Source: Dactylonectria macrodidyma
Lineage: Eukaryota; Ascomycota; Sordariomycetes; Hypocreales; Nectriaceae
Length of the DNA: 64,000 nucleotides
Assembly (NCBI GenBank): GCA_020744425.1
Contig: JAGMUV010000049.1
Location: 124,001 to 188,000 of the forward strand
Direction: 5' to 3'
In this document: positions 33,698 through 43,552 of the stretch, piece after piece
How the letters are laid out: the number at the start of each line of letters is the position of its first letter
Numbering within the stretch: the first letter of the stretch is position 1
Translations under genes and position numbers: made by a program
Notes under the pieces: model-generated
What the model was told of the DNA's origin: nothing
The model's input: only the letters and a program-made list of their open reading frames with translations
Databases searched by the model: none

Positions 33698-34846
33698 ATG
33701 GCGCCCCCGAACAAGCTCCCGACTCGCAAGCTGGCGAAGAACGGCCCCGAAATCAGCGCCGTCGGCTTCGGCATGATGGGCTTGAGTATCGCATACGGTG
33801 TCGCGGGGTACGTGAGCTTCGAGCATCGAAGCCCAACCAATATAGTCGCCTACTGACTTACTACCAGGTCCGACGAAGAGCGCTTCCGCGTCCTCGACCG
33901 CGCCTGGGAGCTCGGGTGTACGAATTGGGACACTTCAGACTTCTACGGCGATTGTGAGGACCTGATCGGCAAATGGTTCAAGTTGCACCCGGAGCGCCGG
34001 GATGATATCTTCCTAGCCAGCAAGTTCGCCATCAAGGTTGCCGTCAAGAAAGACGGTTCGTACGACTTTTCCGTTGATTCCTCTCCCGAATCCTGTCGGG
34101 CTGCCTGTGAGCTGGCTCTCCAGCGAATGAATGTAGACAGCATCGATCTCTACTATATCCACCGCATCGACAAGGTCACACCCATTGAGAAGACGATGGA
34201 GGAGTTGAGCAAGCTGAAGATGTGAGTTTCTTACCAACCCAATTCTCCCATCCATCATTAATGGCTGTACAGCGAAGGAAAGATCAAGTACATCGGCATT
34301 TCTGAATGTTCGTCGAGCGCTCTTCGACGCGCCTACGCCGTGCACCCTGTGGCCGCCGTGCAGGTCGAGTACAACCCCTGGGATATCGACATCGAGAATG
34401 AATCTGGCACCGACCTCCTAGCCACGGCCCGGGAACTGGGCGTGACCGTCTTCGCCTACTCACCTCTGGGTCGTGGCATCATGACCGGGAAATACAAGTC
34501 AAAGGATGATTTCGAGCCGGCCGACACCCGCCGTTTTTACCCTCGTTACAACGACGAGAACTTCCCCAAGAATCTGAAGTTGGTAGAGAGGTTCCAGGAG
34601 ATGGCTGCCCGCAAGGGTTGCACCTCTGGACAGCTCGCCTTGGCGTGGATCTTAGCGCAGGGGGATGATATCATTCCAATTCCCGGTACGAAGAAGATTA
34701 AGTACTTGGAGGAAAATGTTGCTGCGGTCAATGTGACGCTCACTAAAGAGGAGGAGCAGGATATCAGAAAGATGGTGAACGAGGCAGGAATCGCTGGTGA
34801 TAGGTTCGAGCGGCTAGGCCCTTATAGCGACTCCGCGCCTTTGTAA
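33698..34846 (+). CDS. Aldo/keto reductase (AKR), three exons, 345 aa
   Basis: Start MAPPNKLPTRKL at 33698. Introns 33808-33867 (GTACGT...CAG) and 34222-34272 (GTGAGT...CAG) splice to one 345-residue protein. AKR tetrad: Asp and Tyr in WDTSDFYG, Lys in LASKFAIK, His in YYIHRID. Cofactor-binding segments: AYSPLGRGIMTGKY and IPIPGTKKIKYLEEN. It resembles the NADPH-dependent AKR13/YakC-like group that reduces aldehydes or ketones. It looks intact, unlike several upstream neighbours, and lies just inside the right inversion breakpoint. Substrate unknown. Confidence 0.9.
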
Positions 34847-35161
34847 ACGGCATACAATCTTCGCGACAGCGAGGTAGGAAGTTTGCAATGATTAGGAAAG
34901 TCAACAATTTGAATGTGGCTCTAACAGCTCCTCTCCAGTATCTTCTTCTTTGTCTAGAGTGCCGAATGCCATAGCGCCGAAGACGACGGGAAGTGCACTT
35001 TTCGATTACGTGGACATGTTTTGAGAATGCGATTATAGGTTGGATGGGAAGCTCTCGTTGCATACTAATTTTCACAGTGGTCCTAGGCTATTAACAATCG
35101 ATCCCCTCAGCTGATTGTGGGGTCAATTAATGTTAACCCCGGTCGGTCTACTGATGCTGGA
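34847..35161. other. AKR 3' region and hAT insertion flank
   Basis: Noncoding. The last 8 bp (35154-35161, ATGCTGGA) are the reverse complement of the left flank of hAT copy 1 (1259-1266). Confidence 0.5.
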
Positions 35162-37924
35162 CAGGCTTTCTATCCATACTCGTATGGAATAAGTGATGGA
35201 GTATGGAATATTCCATACTCCATACTCCATATTCCATACGGGCCGTCCGTATTCCATACGTATGGAATAAGGCCGGAAGAATATTAATCCAGCCGCAGCC
35301 AATTCAGGGGCTGTGTAATTACCAGGCACTTTCATCAGGTTTCCGCTTCGACATCAGCAACGAAAAGGCGCGTCGTGATGCGATCGGCCCGGAAATGTTC
35401 CAACCGTCCTCCCTCGCTTCAAATCATTCCACTGACCGTGCGGGGTCGGCTTCGTCCACCACTGGGCTTCGCTCATCTCCAAGTTCTGCTCCGCAAGATC
35501 CATCCGACATCAGCGGCCGCAAGACTCGAAAACGCAAGTCAACTGCAAATACTTGGGCACATGCCCGTGAGCCACAGAACTCGGAGCCTGCGCGCTGCCC
35601 TCGGAAAAATGAGAAGTTCTATTATTGTATGCATTGCAGAGATCCGACCTATTCCACCACTGTCTCAACCACGTTTCGACGCCATTTGCTCAAAATCCAC
35701 GGAATTGAGTTAGTTGCCCACGACCATCCGATCAAGAAACAACGCGACAACCTTATTCAGGATGCTTTCGCCAAGGCTGGTGAGGCGAATACTACGAAGC
35801 AATTGGCGAGGCAAGAGGAAACTCTTAGAGCTGCAGTCAATCGGAAGGCCGCACTTGAGGCCCTGGTACAGCTCGTTACCGTCCGCAATCTCTCCTACAA
35901 CTGCAGCTCTTGGCCAGAATTACACGCGCTTATTTGCGCGGTGAACTACACTGCGGAGGACCTAATTAGCCTCTCCCACGGCTCCATTCAAAAGCTTGTC
36001 TCCAATTCTTATTGTGTGCACAAGGATGTCCTGCGGAGAAAGCTGCAATCCTCGTCGTCGAAGCTCCATCTCTCTGTAGATGTTTGGTCGGCTCCGAATC
36101 ACAAAGCCTTCCTTGGAATTTGCGTCAAATTTGTCGACACGGACGCTAAGGAGACACTGCAAGCGCTGCTTGCTCTATCAGAGCTACCGGGCCTCGATGG
36201 GCCGGGTAGCCATGGCGGAGCTGAGCAGTGGAAGCTTCTCCAGCATGTCCTCGAAGACTATAACATCTGGAATAAGATCGGCTTCTATACCGGTGATAAC
36301 CATGGTTCAAACGACAAGCTCTGCCGTTTGCTGGGCAAATATCTTCAAGGGAAAGGCATCAACTGGGAGGCAAAGAAGCAGAGGATTCGATGCCATGGCC
36401 ATGTCATCAACCTCGCTGTTCAAGCCTTCCTCTTCATGGACTCCAAAGAAGCCGCACGAGCAGCTCTGGAACAGATTGAGGGCGACGACGAAGTTGCGTT
36501 TGGCAGTGACTTTGCTGAACGGGTCAAGGCGCAAAAAGCGCTTGGTTGGCGTCGACTGGGGCCACTTGGCAAAGTCCACAATATCTCAGTGCACATGCGC
36601 GAGAATGATTATCGGTGGAATCTATTTAAGAAGCGCGCTGGAAGGTCGTTGGGCCTTGACAATGATACGCGCTGGAACTCATGGTTCCTTCTTCTAGACG
36701 TTGTCCTTGATCTCCAGGAGCACGTGGAGTGGTATCAGAGAAAGTACTATGAGGACACGCAGGACGATTATCTCACCCCTAATGAGTGGCGAGCCCTACG
36801 GGAAACACGCGCTTTCCTTCAACCCTTCTGGAAGATTACTCAACTCACGGAGGGCCGCTATGCCACTCTGGACCGCACGCTCTTCACCATGGACGTTCTT
36901 CACAAGCATTACACACAAGCCTTCCAAAAGCAATCCGACAATCATTCCCTCCGAAGTTGCATTGCAGCCTCATGGGCTATATTTGACAAGTATTACCAGC
37001 TTACAGATGAGAGCCCTGCCTATGGCGCAGCCATGATACTTCATCCGTCGCGGCGTATGGCCCATGTTAAGAAGAACTGGCCCAAATCGTGGCACAAACC
37101 AGTCCTCGATGGCGTGAAGAAGTATTGGGAGGATTACTACCAGGGGTTACCGATTACCACCACAACGCCTGAGCTACGAGATAGCCTACAGCCACTCGAC
37201 GAGTATGACCTGCTTGCTCGAGAGCTCGATGTCGTTAGCCCAGCGATGAGTGATCTCGACGAATACAAGTCCTTCACCGCGGAAACTCCTGTCGCCATCG
37301 ACTGTTCCCCGCTTGCTTGGTGGCTTAGAGAGGAGCAGCAACAACGATACCCCCGTCTATCCAAAATGGCCGTCGATATCCTCTCAATACCCGCTATGTC
37401 GGCCGAGCCAGAGCGCGTCTTTTCTGGCGCACGACGCACAATATCATGGGATCGATGTCGGCTGGGAAGTCGTACAATTGAGAGAGGAGAGTGCATGAAG
37501 AGCTGGATTAAGAGCGGCATCACCCAGGGAATTCCGGTCGACTTGGTCGAAGAGGGGGAGAACGAGGAGGAAGGTGGTAGTATGGAAAGGTGGCGGGGCT
37601 CAACACCTGATTCTTTTCAAGACTGAAAAGTAAAAATATTATTCCCGCTATTGTAGTCTGTTTCAGAGTGATCCCAAACCTTCGTCTTTGCTGGTTCATA
37701 CTTCAATGTCAGCGCTGTCTGCAGCCGACGGCAGGCAAATCACTGTACAATTACTGAATTGCAGAGCTCCCAAACCCGGTTCTTTACGATAGTGGTAACT
37801 TAGTGTGAGATGACGTCATTTTTTGTATTCCATACGTATGGAATAAGCTTCCATACGAGGCGCATTCCATATTCCATATTCCATACGGGTCTGTATGGAG
37901 TATGGAGTATGGATAGAAAGCCTG
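35162..37924 (+). mobile_element. hAT DNA transposon, copy 2 (full length, 2763 bp)
   Basis: Same element as at 1267-4029 in opposite orientation, with the same 20-bp terminal repeats (35162-35181 and 37905-37924), the same TCCATAC-rich subterminal blocks and the same length. The flanks are ATGCTGGA (left) and CGCGTGTC (right), so no duplication exists at this copy either. The right end abuts a truncated LINE reading frame. Confidence 0.93.
35203..37626 (+). CDS. hAT transposase (copy 2), identical to copy 1
   Basis: The 807-residue product is identical to that of the first copy (BED finger C142/C145/H161/H166; core D293, D365, E735 region; C-terminal dimerisation domain). As in copy 1, Met65 is the more plausible start. 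Identity of two long frames implies very recent duplication by transposition or gene conversion between the inverted copies. Confidence 0.9.
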   Translation: MEYSILHTPYSIRAVRIPYVWNKAGRILIQPQPIQGLCNYQALSSGFRFDISNEKARRDAIGPEMFQPSSLASNHSTDRAGSASSTTGLRSSPSSAPQDPSDISGRKTRKRKSTANTWAHAREPQNSEPARCPRKNEKFYYCMHCRDPTYSTTVSTTFRRHLLKIHGIELVAHDHPIKKQRDNLIQDAFAKAGEANTTKQLARQEETLRAAVNRKAALEALVQLVTVRNLSYNCSSWPELHALICAVNYTAEDLISLSHGSIQKLVSNSYCVHKDVLRRKLQSSSSKLHLSVDVWSAPNHKAFLGICVKFVDTDAKETLQALLALSELPGLDGPGSHGGAEQWKLLQHVLEDYNIWNKIGFYTGDNHGSNDKLCRLLGKYLQGKGINWEAKKQRIRCHGHVINLAVQAFLFMDSKEAARAALEQIEGDDEVAFGSDFAERVKAQKALGWRRLGPLGKVHNISVHMRENDYRWNLFKKRAGRSLGLDNDTRWNSWFLLLDVVLDLQEHVEWYQRKYYEDTQDDYLTPNEWRALRETRAFLQPFWKITQLTEGRYATLDRTLFTMDVLHKHYTQAFQKQSDNHSLRSCIAASWAIFDKYYQLTDESPAYGAAMILHPSRRMAHVKKNWPKSWHKPVLDGVKKYWEDYYQGLPITTTTPELRDSLQPLDEYDLLARELDVVSPAMSDLDEYKSFTAETPVAIDCSPLAWWLREEQQQRYPRLSKMAVDILSIPAMSAEPERVFSGARRTISWDRCRLGSRTIERGECMKSWIKSGITQGIPVDLVEEGENEEEGGSMERWRGSTPDSFQD

Positions 37925-38908
37925 CGCGTGTCGCTGGTGTGTGAGGTAGATCGGAAGGTGGCGATAGCGGCAGCCAACAGCGTCGAAGACATCACTATCA
38001 CGACCAGCGCTTCCGACAGAGGAGGAATGGCGGGCATGGGAGGCATCATCAGCCACAAAGCAGCAGGGCAAGAGGATAGGGTCGTGGCCAGGTACTCGGT
38101 CACCCTCGGCTCGCGAAACGACCAGGACCCCTATACGGCCGAGTTGGGGGCGATAGCGATGGCATTGCGATGCATGCCTGACGGATTACGGGATCGAAGG
38201 CTTACCATACTGTCAAGCGGCCAGTCAGCTCTGAAGGCGATCGCGCGACCGCGACAACAATCGGGACAGTGCGCCATCCGGGAAATCTACAGCCACATCC
38301 GACGGCTAGGAAAAGGCAACAACAGTGTTAAAATGATCTGGGTACCGTCCCGGGACGACGCGTTCCCCTTGGGACCCAAGGCGAAGAGACAGGCGCAGAG
38401 AGCAACCGAAGCAGGACGTACGGCAGAGACGCCGCCATACCAAGCTCGATCGACGCGGACAAGACTGGCGAGAGCACAGCTACAACAGCACCAGGCGCTA
38501 CCGGACAGAGTGGGCGGCTTCTCCAAGAGGATTGACAAAGCGCTACCAGGAAAACACACAAAGGTGCTGTACGACGGACTGAAGAGGCGCGAAGCAGACA
38601 CGCTTTCACAGTTACGCACGGGAATGGCGAGGATCAACAGTTACCTGTCGAGGATCGGCGCGGTGGAATCAGACTTGTGTGATTGTGGACGGGCAGTCGA
38701 AACAATGGGGCATTTTCTCTTTCGATGCACCAAGTGGGATGCACAACGCGAAGGCATGAGACAAATCGGGCAAAGCGAGATGGGAAACCTGTCGTTCTTT
38801 TTGGGAGGAAAGTCGGCATTGGACGGACCGAAGTGGTCACCTAACCTACAGGCGGTGCGAGCAACGATCAAATTTGCGATGAAGACGGGAAGACTGGGAG
38901 TGAAGTAG
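37925..38908 (+). pseudogene. LINE ORF2 C-terminal fragment: RNase H and zinc-knuckle-like region
   Basis: The frame enters from the hAT end (its ATG at 37895 is transposon sequence). It contains an RNase H-like core (GGMAGMGGII, YTAELGAIAMALR with the catalytic Glu, LTILSSGQSALKAI, where the usual Asp of TDSQSAL is replaced by Ser/Gly) and a terminal Cys/His motif DLCDCGRAVETMGHFLFRC. Reverse transcriptase and endonuclease are missing. The changed RNase H aspartate suggests decay or an unusual lineage. Confidence 0.7.
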
Positions 38909-39221
38909 GAGAATGGGACATACTAATAACCCCAGAACCAGGAAACATTGACACAATACTAACACAATGCAGCCTCATTTTAACAGACCATGCGTCAGAT
39001 GCTGAGGATGGGATGCTGAACACTTGGAGACATCGACCTTCAAGCAGGCCTGTCAGAGAGTCAAGCGAGGCCAAAAGAAAGCGATCCAGGGAGAGAAAGT
39101 GGGGCTTTACTTTGTGGTCAGGATTGAAGTGGCAGAAATGTAAATAGCATAGCGTATTCCATGGCCCTATGAGATCCGTTCTCCCGGGCGTAATAAATCT
39201 ACTACTACTACTACTACTACT
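37925..39221 (+). mobile_element. 5'-truncated non-LTR retrotransposon (LINE, Tad1-like 3' end)
   Basis: Only the 3' end of a LINE is present: RNase H domain, C-terminal zinc region, 3' untranslated region and a tail of CTA repeats (about 39196-39221) preceded by AATAAAT. The hAT end at 37924 forms the left limit. There is no target duplication across the hAT, so the LINE body was lost or moved, not simply interrupted. Confidence 0.75.
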
Positions 39222-39825
39222 GTCATGGACACGAGTGCCGTCACCTATATACTCTACTCTAGCATATAAATTACATAATACTACATAATTCACTATACTT
39301 TAAGTATACCTGAACTATACTAAACGCAATGTCCTGAATGCATAAAAAGCTTGCCGGTTTATGCCAGATGTAAATGCGGGACTCTGGGAGACTTTAGGAA
39401 ACAGGAGAAGAATCAGGTGCTGGGCGCTTAGCGCTGCCCGCCGTAAGAGCGGTGCTCCGTTGCTGTTTATCATTTTCTGATATTGCTAAGAAGTCGGAAC
39501 TTCGCATAAGCAAATCGAGCGACTCGACACTAGAAGGTCGCGGTTCTCTCTGTGATCTGATATCTGATTGTCGAAATCGGAAAGACTGGAGGAGGAAGGT
39601 TGGTAAAGAGCCTTGGAAATATTAGCCAAACCAATTGATATCCAAACAGAAAATCGGGCTATTTAGTAACTGTGCAAGTATTGGGCTTGGAAATGCCAAA
39701 ATGGGGGGGGGGGGGGGGGGGGGGGGGGAAGAAAAAAAGAAAAACAAAGGGTTTTGCCATTGCGCTATATACTCACCCTTGAAGGAGCGGATAGGCATTT
39801 CAATAACAGAGAAATAGGCACTTAC
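38909..39825. other. LINE 3' UTR, CTA-repeat tail and poly-G tract; otherwise empty
   Basis: Holds the LINE tail (to 39221), then AT-rich noncoding DNA and an uninterrupted run of 26 G (39703-39728) followed by A-rich sequence. The last exon of the minus-strand kinase gene may lie here but could not be identified. Confidence 0.5.
39703..39728. repeat. Poly-G homopolymer, 26 nt
   Basis: Directly visible run of 26 G's. It lies about 100 bp beyond the last recognisable kinase exon. The length may be affected by sequencing error. Confidence 0.9.
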
Positions 39826-41498
39826 CACCAAGGATTGAATGACTGCGTTCAATCCGATCCAATACCTCCTTGTACTTTGCATGGAATAGAGCCTGTAGCT
39901 GTTCCTTGTTTCGTACATTGTATCGCCATGGATTTCCTTGGGGACCAAGCGACCAGGGTAACCTTCCGAAAATCACCCTGAAGAAACTGACCCCCAAAGA
40001 CCAGACGTCTGTTCTTCCATCATAGCCCGTCTGTTCGTGTTCTGGGGAGTGAAATCCAAGGGTACCATTTGTACCGGGTTTAGCCATGATTACGTTTTGG
40101 CCACGAGGAATCTCCTCCATTGAATCAATGTCAAGGATAATGGCTCGGAGAGGGCGCACGGGGAGTGGGTGTTTGTGTGAAGCTTCTTCTTGAACTTGAT
40201 CAAGGTTTAAATTCATGAGGCCAATGTTTGGGGGCTTGATGTCCGTATGCACGATGTTCTCTGAATGGAGGAAACAAAGGCCTCTCAGGCAATCTCGAAG
40301 AATCACCTCGTACTTAGTGTAGCTAAACATGTAAATCGAATTAACATCGTAAAATAAAAGATATATGCGAGAGCGATATTACGTACTGTGTATTGCGAGG
40401 GAGGTTGGTCAATGTAGTTTCGACGTACGGTTCCAACACAACATGGAATTCGTCAACCTTCGTTCCCTGAATATAGACAGAGTCGATCATACGCAAAATG
40501 TTCAACTGCTTCTCTAACACAAGTAAACGAGACAGTGAGCCAATTTTGTCGATTTTGGTGCGAACGAGTTGTGTGTGGCCTTTCTGGACCTCAATGGTCT
40601 TGATCGCTACTAATCTATCCTCTGCTGGACAAGTAGCAGGACGGACACGGCCTAAGGAACCACTACCGACTAAGCCGGCTCCCGTGAATGTGTATTTGCC
40701 CAGAGTCTGACTATGCACGGTCGGGGTTGGGGTTGCGAGCAAGGCCGCGGGTGTTGGTTGATCGACACCATGGATCGTTTTCAAGTACTTGTTCAGAGCG
40801 TCACGGCCTTCAGTTCGATAGGACTGAGGCGCATACTCTAACACGTACTGCAAATCCTCGATGTGGATTGCATTTTCAGAAAGCTGGCAAGCCGCAGAAC
40901 TGCCATTACCGGTCAACTTATGGGTATTCACTGCCATCGACTTTCCAAAGTCCAGCGTTAGTCGAGCTAGGCGAGTCTCATTTGAAAATGATATGCGGGC
41001 ATGTCTCCGGGCGATTAAGCTCCTTTTATTTACGGTAAGGAGGAAATCGACAGTGGGTTGTCCAAAAGTCGGATTCTTGCTGCTCATGCGACCTAACGAC
41101 CATCCTAGAGAAGGGATCAGAGGCGTTATCGATGGATCGAGGAAATAAAACCCAGTCCAGATGAGTTCTGGTGACGCCAAGTTGCTGTTAGAAGATGACG
41201 AAGGAGACGACGACCCGGCATGCCTAGATGCAGATTGGACGAGTCTTGTTACAGCATCATCGGTGACTTGGTCGTTAGAGTACCAAATGAACCGGGAATA
41301 GTGCGCTTGTATCTTGGCGAACCCGTCCTCATCATTGCCCTCATGTTGCTCTCGAAGAAAATCAACCACAGCTGAAAAGGCTAATTTGGCGGCTGGGTTA
41401 TCAGGACGAAGGATTATAAGCGCTTCTGCTGCGGGGGAATTTGGTCCCAGGGGATCCCAGCTTGTCTGGTCACTGACCAAAGATGATGGAGAAGCCAT
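39826..41498 (-). CDS. FHA-domain serine/threonine protein kinase (3' end unresolved)
   Basis: Start MASPSSLVSDQTSW at 41498. Residues about 132-220 look like an FHA phosphothreonine-binding domain (NKRSLIARRHARISF). The kinase domain begins near residue 270: glycine loop GSGSLGRV 278-285, VAIK with K300, catalytic loop HTDIKPPN, metal site LDIDS in place of DFG, SPEHEQ, and DVWSLGVSFF. An intron at 40323-40386 (GTACGT...TTTAG) joins the two exons. A donor GTAAGT follows GG at 39824-39825, but no matching last exon was found before the poly-G tract, so the C-lobe end may be truncated. The FHA-kinase order recalls DNA-damage kinases of the Rad53/Cds1 type, but the catalytic loop is atypical. 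Confidence 0.75.
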
Positions 41499-42019
41499 GA
41501 TGATTTGGAATGGACTGCTCGAAGTTAAGAGACTGCCTAAACGAACTGGGTGCTTGGAGAGAGAGCATGGTGAGTTTGAGGTGGGGATGATTTGTGGGGT
41601 AAGTGGAGGCAGCAGCCATGAGCCAAGGTTACCTCAGGCACTCAGACCCACTCACTAAGCGAACAGACGCGCGGGTCACGTGGTTCTGTGAGAGGGCCTG
41701 AGACCAAAACTTGGCAATTGGGTGAGATGATGCTTCGCTCCCATACAATTTTGCGGTAACCATAATGTTTCGCAGGGTCGACTCCCAACCCTACCAAATA
41801 CATCACCTCATAAAAGATTCAATTCAACACAAATCAATAAGATAATTATATCAGGAGGATCCTACAATCCCCAGATATCCATTGATCCAGCTTTGGTTCC
41901 CTTGCGACGTGTTGTTGTGGAGTTGTAGCCGTCTAGGGCAGTCGCGTCGCGAAATCTCCAGCATCAGCAAGCGGCCACGACCCGTTGGTACCTCAATTTC
42001 CTCATCCGCGTTGGTTTAA
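41499..42019. other. Spacer between divergent kinase and helicase relic
   Basis: Upstream region of the kinase gene. No coding sequence supported. Confidence 0.4.
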
Positions 42020-42610
42020 TTGACATCAATGCTGACTGCACAGAAAGACGCGAAGTTTAATTCCTCCTTCCAACCTTGTTCGAGTCGACATTCACGTATT
42101 GATGGTGCTGGACATCTTGTGGATCGCAGGATGTTGGAAACTGCTGTCAAACACATGGATGACGTGCAGTTGAGTTCCAAAATTGAGCCCATAGTGGGCT
42201 TCAAACCGCGCGCGGGGCAGGTTCAGGCAATTCGCAGGCTTGTAGTCGAAGAGGACGACTTGATTTTGATTGCACCCACTGGATGGGGCGAGAGTGTTGT
42301 CTTCCAGGCTGTGCCAGCACTGACTGGAGGGATCTGCATCATGATCATGCCGTTGATGCTTCTGCAAGACGACCAGGTCAGTGACATGCCATCTGCCACA
42401 GGAGGCTGCTCAGATCATTTACCTGCTTCATTCCATGTAGGCTGCCGCAATATCTCGCATTCCAGGCTGCAAGCTGTATCAAGAACTACCGGTATCGCGG
42501 CGTCGTTCAGGGGAGTTGATGCTTTCAACTGGCGGCGTGGCACGTTCTCAATAATACGCAGCCTTGTAGATTTAGTCACGGCGACGAAGCATTATCCCAT
42601 ACAAATTTAA
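42020..42610 (+). pseudogene. RecQ-like helicase N-terminal fragment with altered Walker A
   Basis: The frame reads VGFKPRAGQVQAIRRLVVEEDDLILIAPTGWGESVVFQAVPALTG across motif 0 and motif I. The Walker A sequence is PTGWGES where GKS is required: the ATP-binding Lys is Glu, so this could not hydrolyse ATP. Motif Ia (IMIMPLMLLQDDQ) follows, then a probable intron (DDQ|GTCAGT). A second exon starting near 42440 (AAAISRIPGCKL) soon loses the frame. DEAH and later motifs are absent here. It lies 8 kb upstream of, and in the same direction as, the RecQ C-terminal half at 50.6 kb, but a link is not shown. Confidence 0.6.
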
Positions 42611-42750
42611 AGTTTTGGGCTCAGGCCCTCTGGGAGCCATTGCCCCTTTAGGGAAGGCGTCGCGCTGTTAAGCGCGCCCAGTGGGCCTGAGTGCCTGAGG
42701 TAAGAGCCAAGGCTGCCTAATCAGTCACGTGCTTTCGTGTTAATGCCCGG

Positions 42751-43417
42751 TTACCTCAGCGAGCTCAGACCATTTGTGGGTCTGCGGACCGTACTATGCC
42801 TAATCGGCAAGGTCCTCGACCAAATGGCCTGAGGTCCCTGTCCAACCTGCACACTGCTCTGCGTACACTTTGTACCTTGTTTTCGCGATTCTGGACACCA
42901 CGCTTCTGCGTATCCATCAATAACCACATTAAAGCACATTGTATTTGTCCTTAATTTCACTGGGCTGTGCGCAAAGGTATGTTCTATCTAGATATCCATT
43001 TTTGTACCACCCCTATGCCTGTGTCTTGTGGAAAACTCTGATATATGGTGGCCCCGACCACATCGGAATCCTCATCAATTAGTAGGCATATACTTATACT
43101 TTGGACTGGTTGGGTGGGTGGAGCGATGGCCTAAGTTAAACCGCACACTCTGACGACACGAATCTTGGGCCGACATAACCCAAAATTCACTCAGTTGTAG
43201 AATGGCGGCCGTTGAATCGAACGATTCTCTTCAATTTACTGAACGCCTTGTGGTTGTGGTTGAAAATGAATGTTAAGATGGAGTCCATTTCGTGGAAAAA
43301 CCCTCCGCACGCGCCCAAAAAGCTGGACAGAATCCTCAGACCATTTGGTCGAGGACCTTGCCGATTAGGCATAGTACGGTCCGCAGACCCACAAATGGTC
43401 TGAGCTCGCTGAGGTAA
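42751..43417. mobile_element. Non-autonomous DNA transposon (MITE-like), about 667 bp
   Basis: Long terminal inverted repeats of at least 83 bp with one mismatch (42752-42834 and 43334-43416; outer end TTACCTCAGCGAGCTCAG) enclose about 500 bp without a reading frame. The flanks share ATGCCCGG (42743-42750 and 43418-43425), an 8-bp direct duplication, or AATGCCCGG (9 bp) if the ends are set one base inward. Long repeats plus a 9-bp duplication would fit a MULE, an 8-bp one a hAT. It sits between the helicase relic and the hypothetical gene. Confidence 0.85.
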
Positions 43418-43552
43418 ATGCCCGGCACGTGAAAACAATCCTCCGCTCATCACGTGAATGTCGAGCATCAAGTTCGGAAGCCCTCATTCCTGAAATCGCG
43501 ATGCCATCATCTAACCCTCTGTCAAGCTGATGTCTCGCAGATTTCACTGCTG

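Noticed and set aside
38909..39300. CTA-repeat stretch as an independent microsatellite locus
   Set aside because: It sits right at the LINE 3' end after AATAAAT, where such short-repeat tails are typical of the element.
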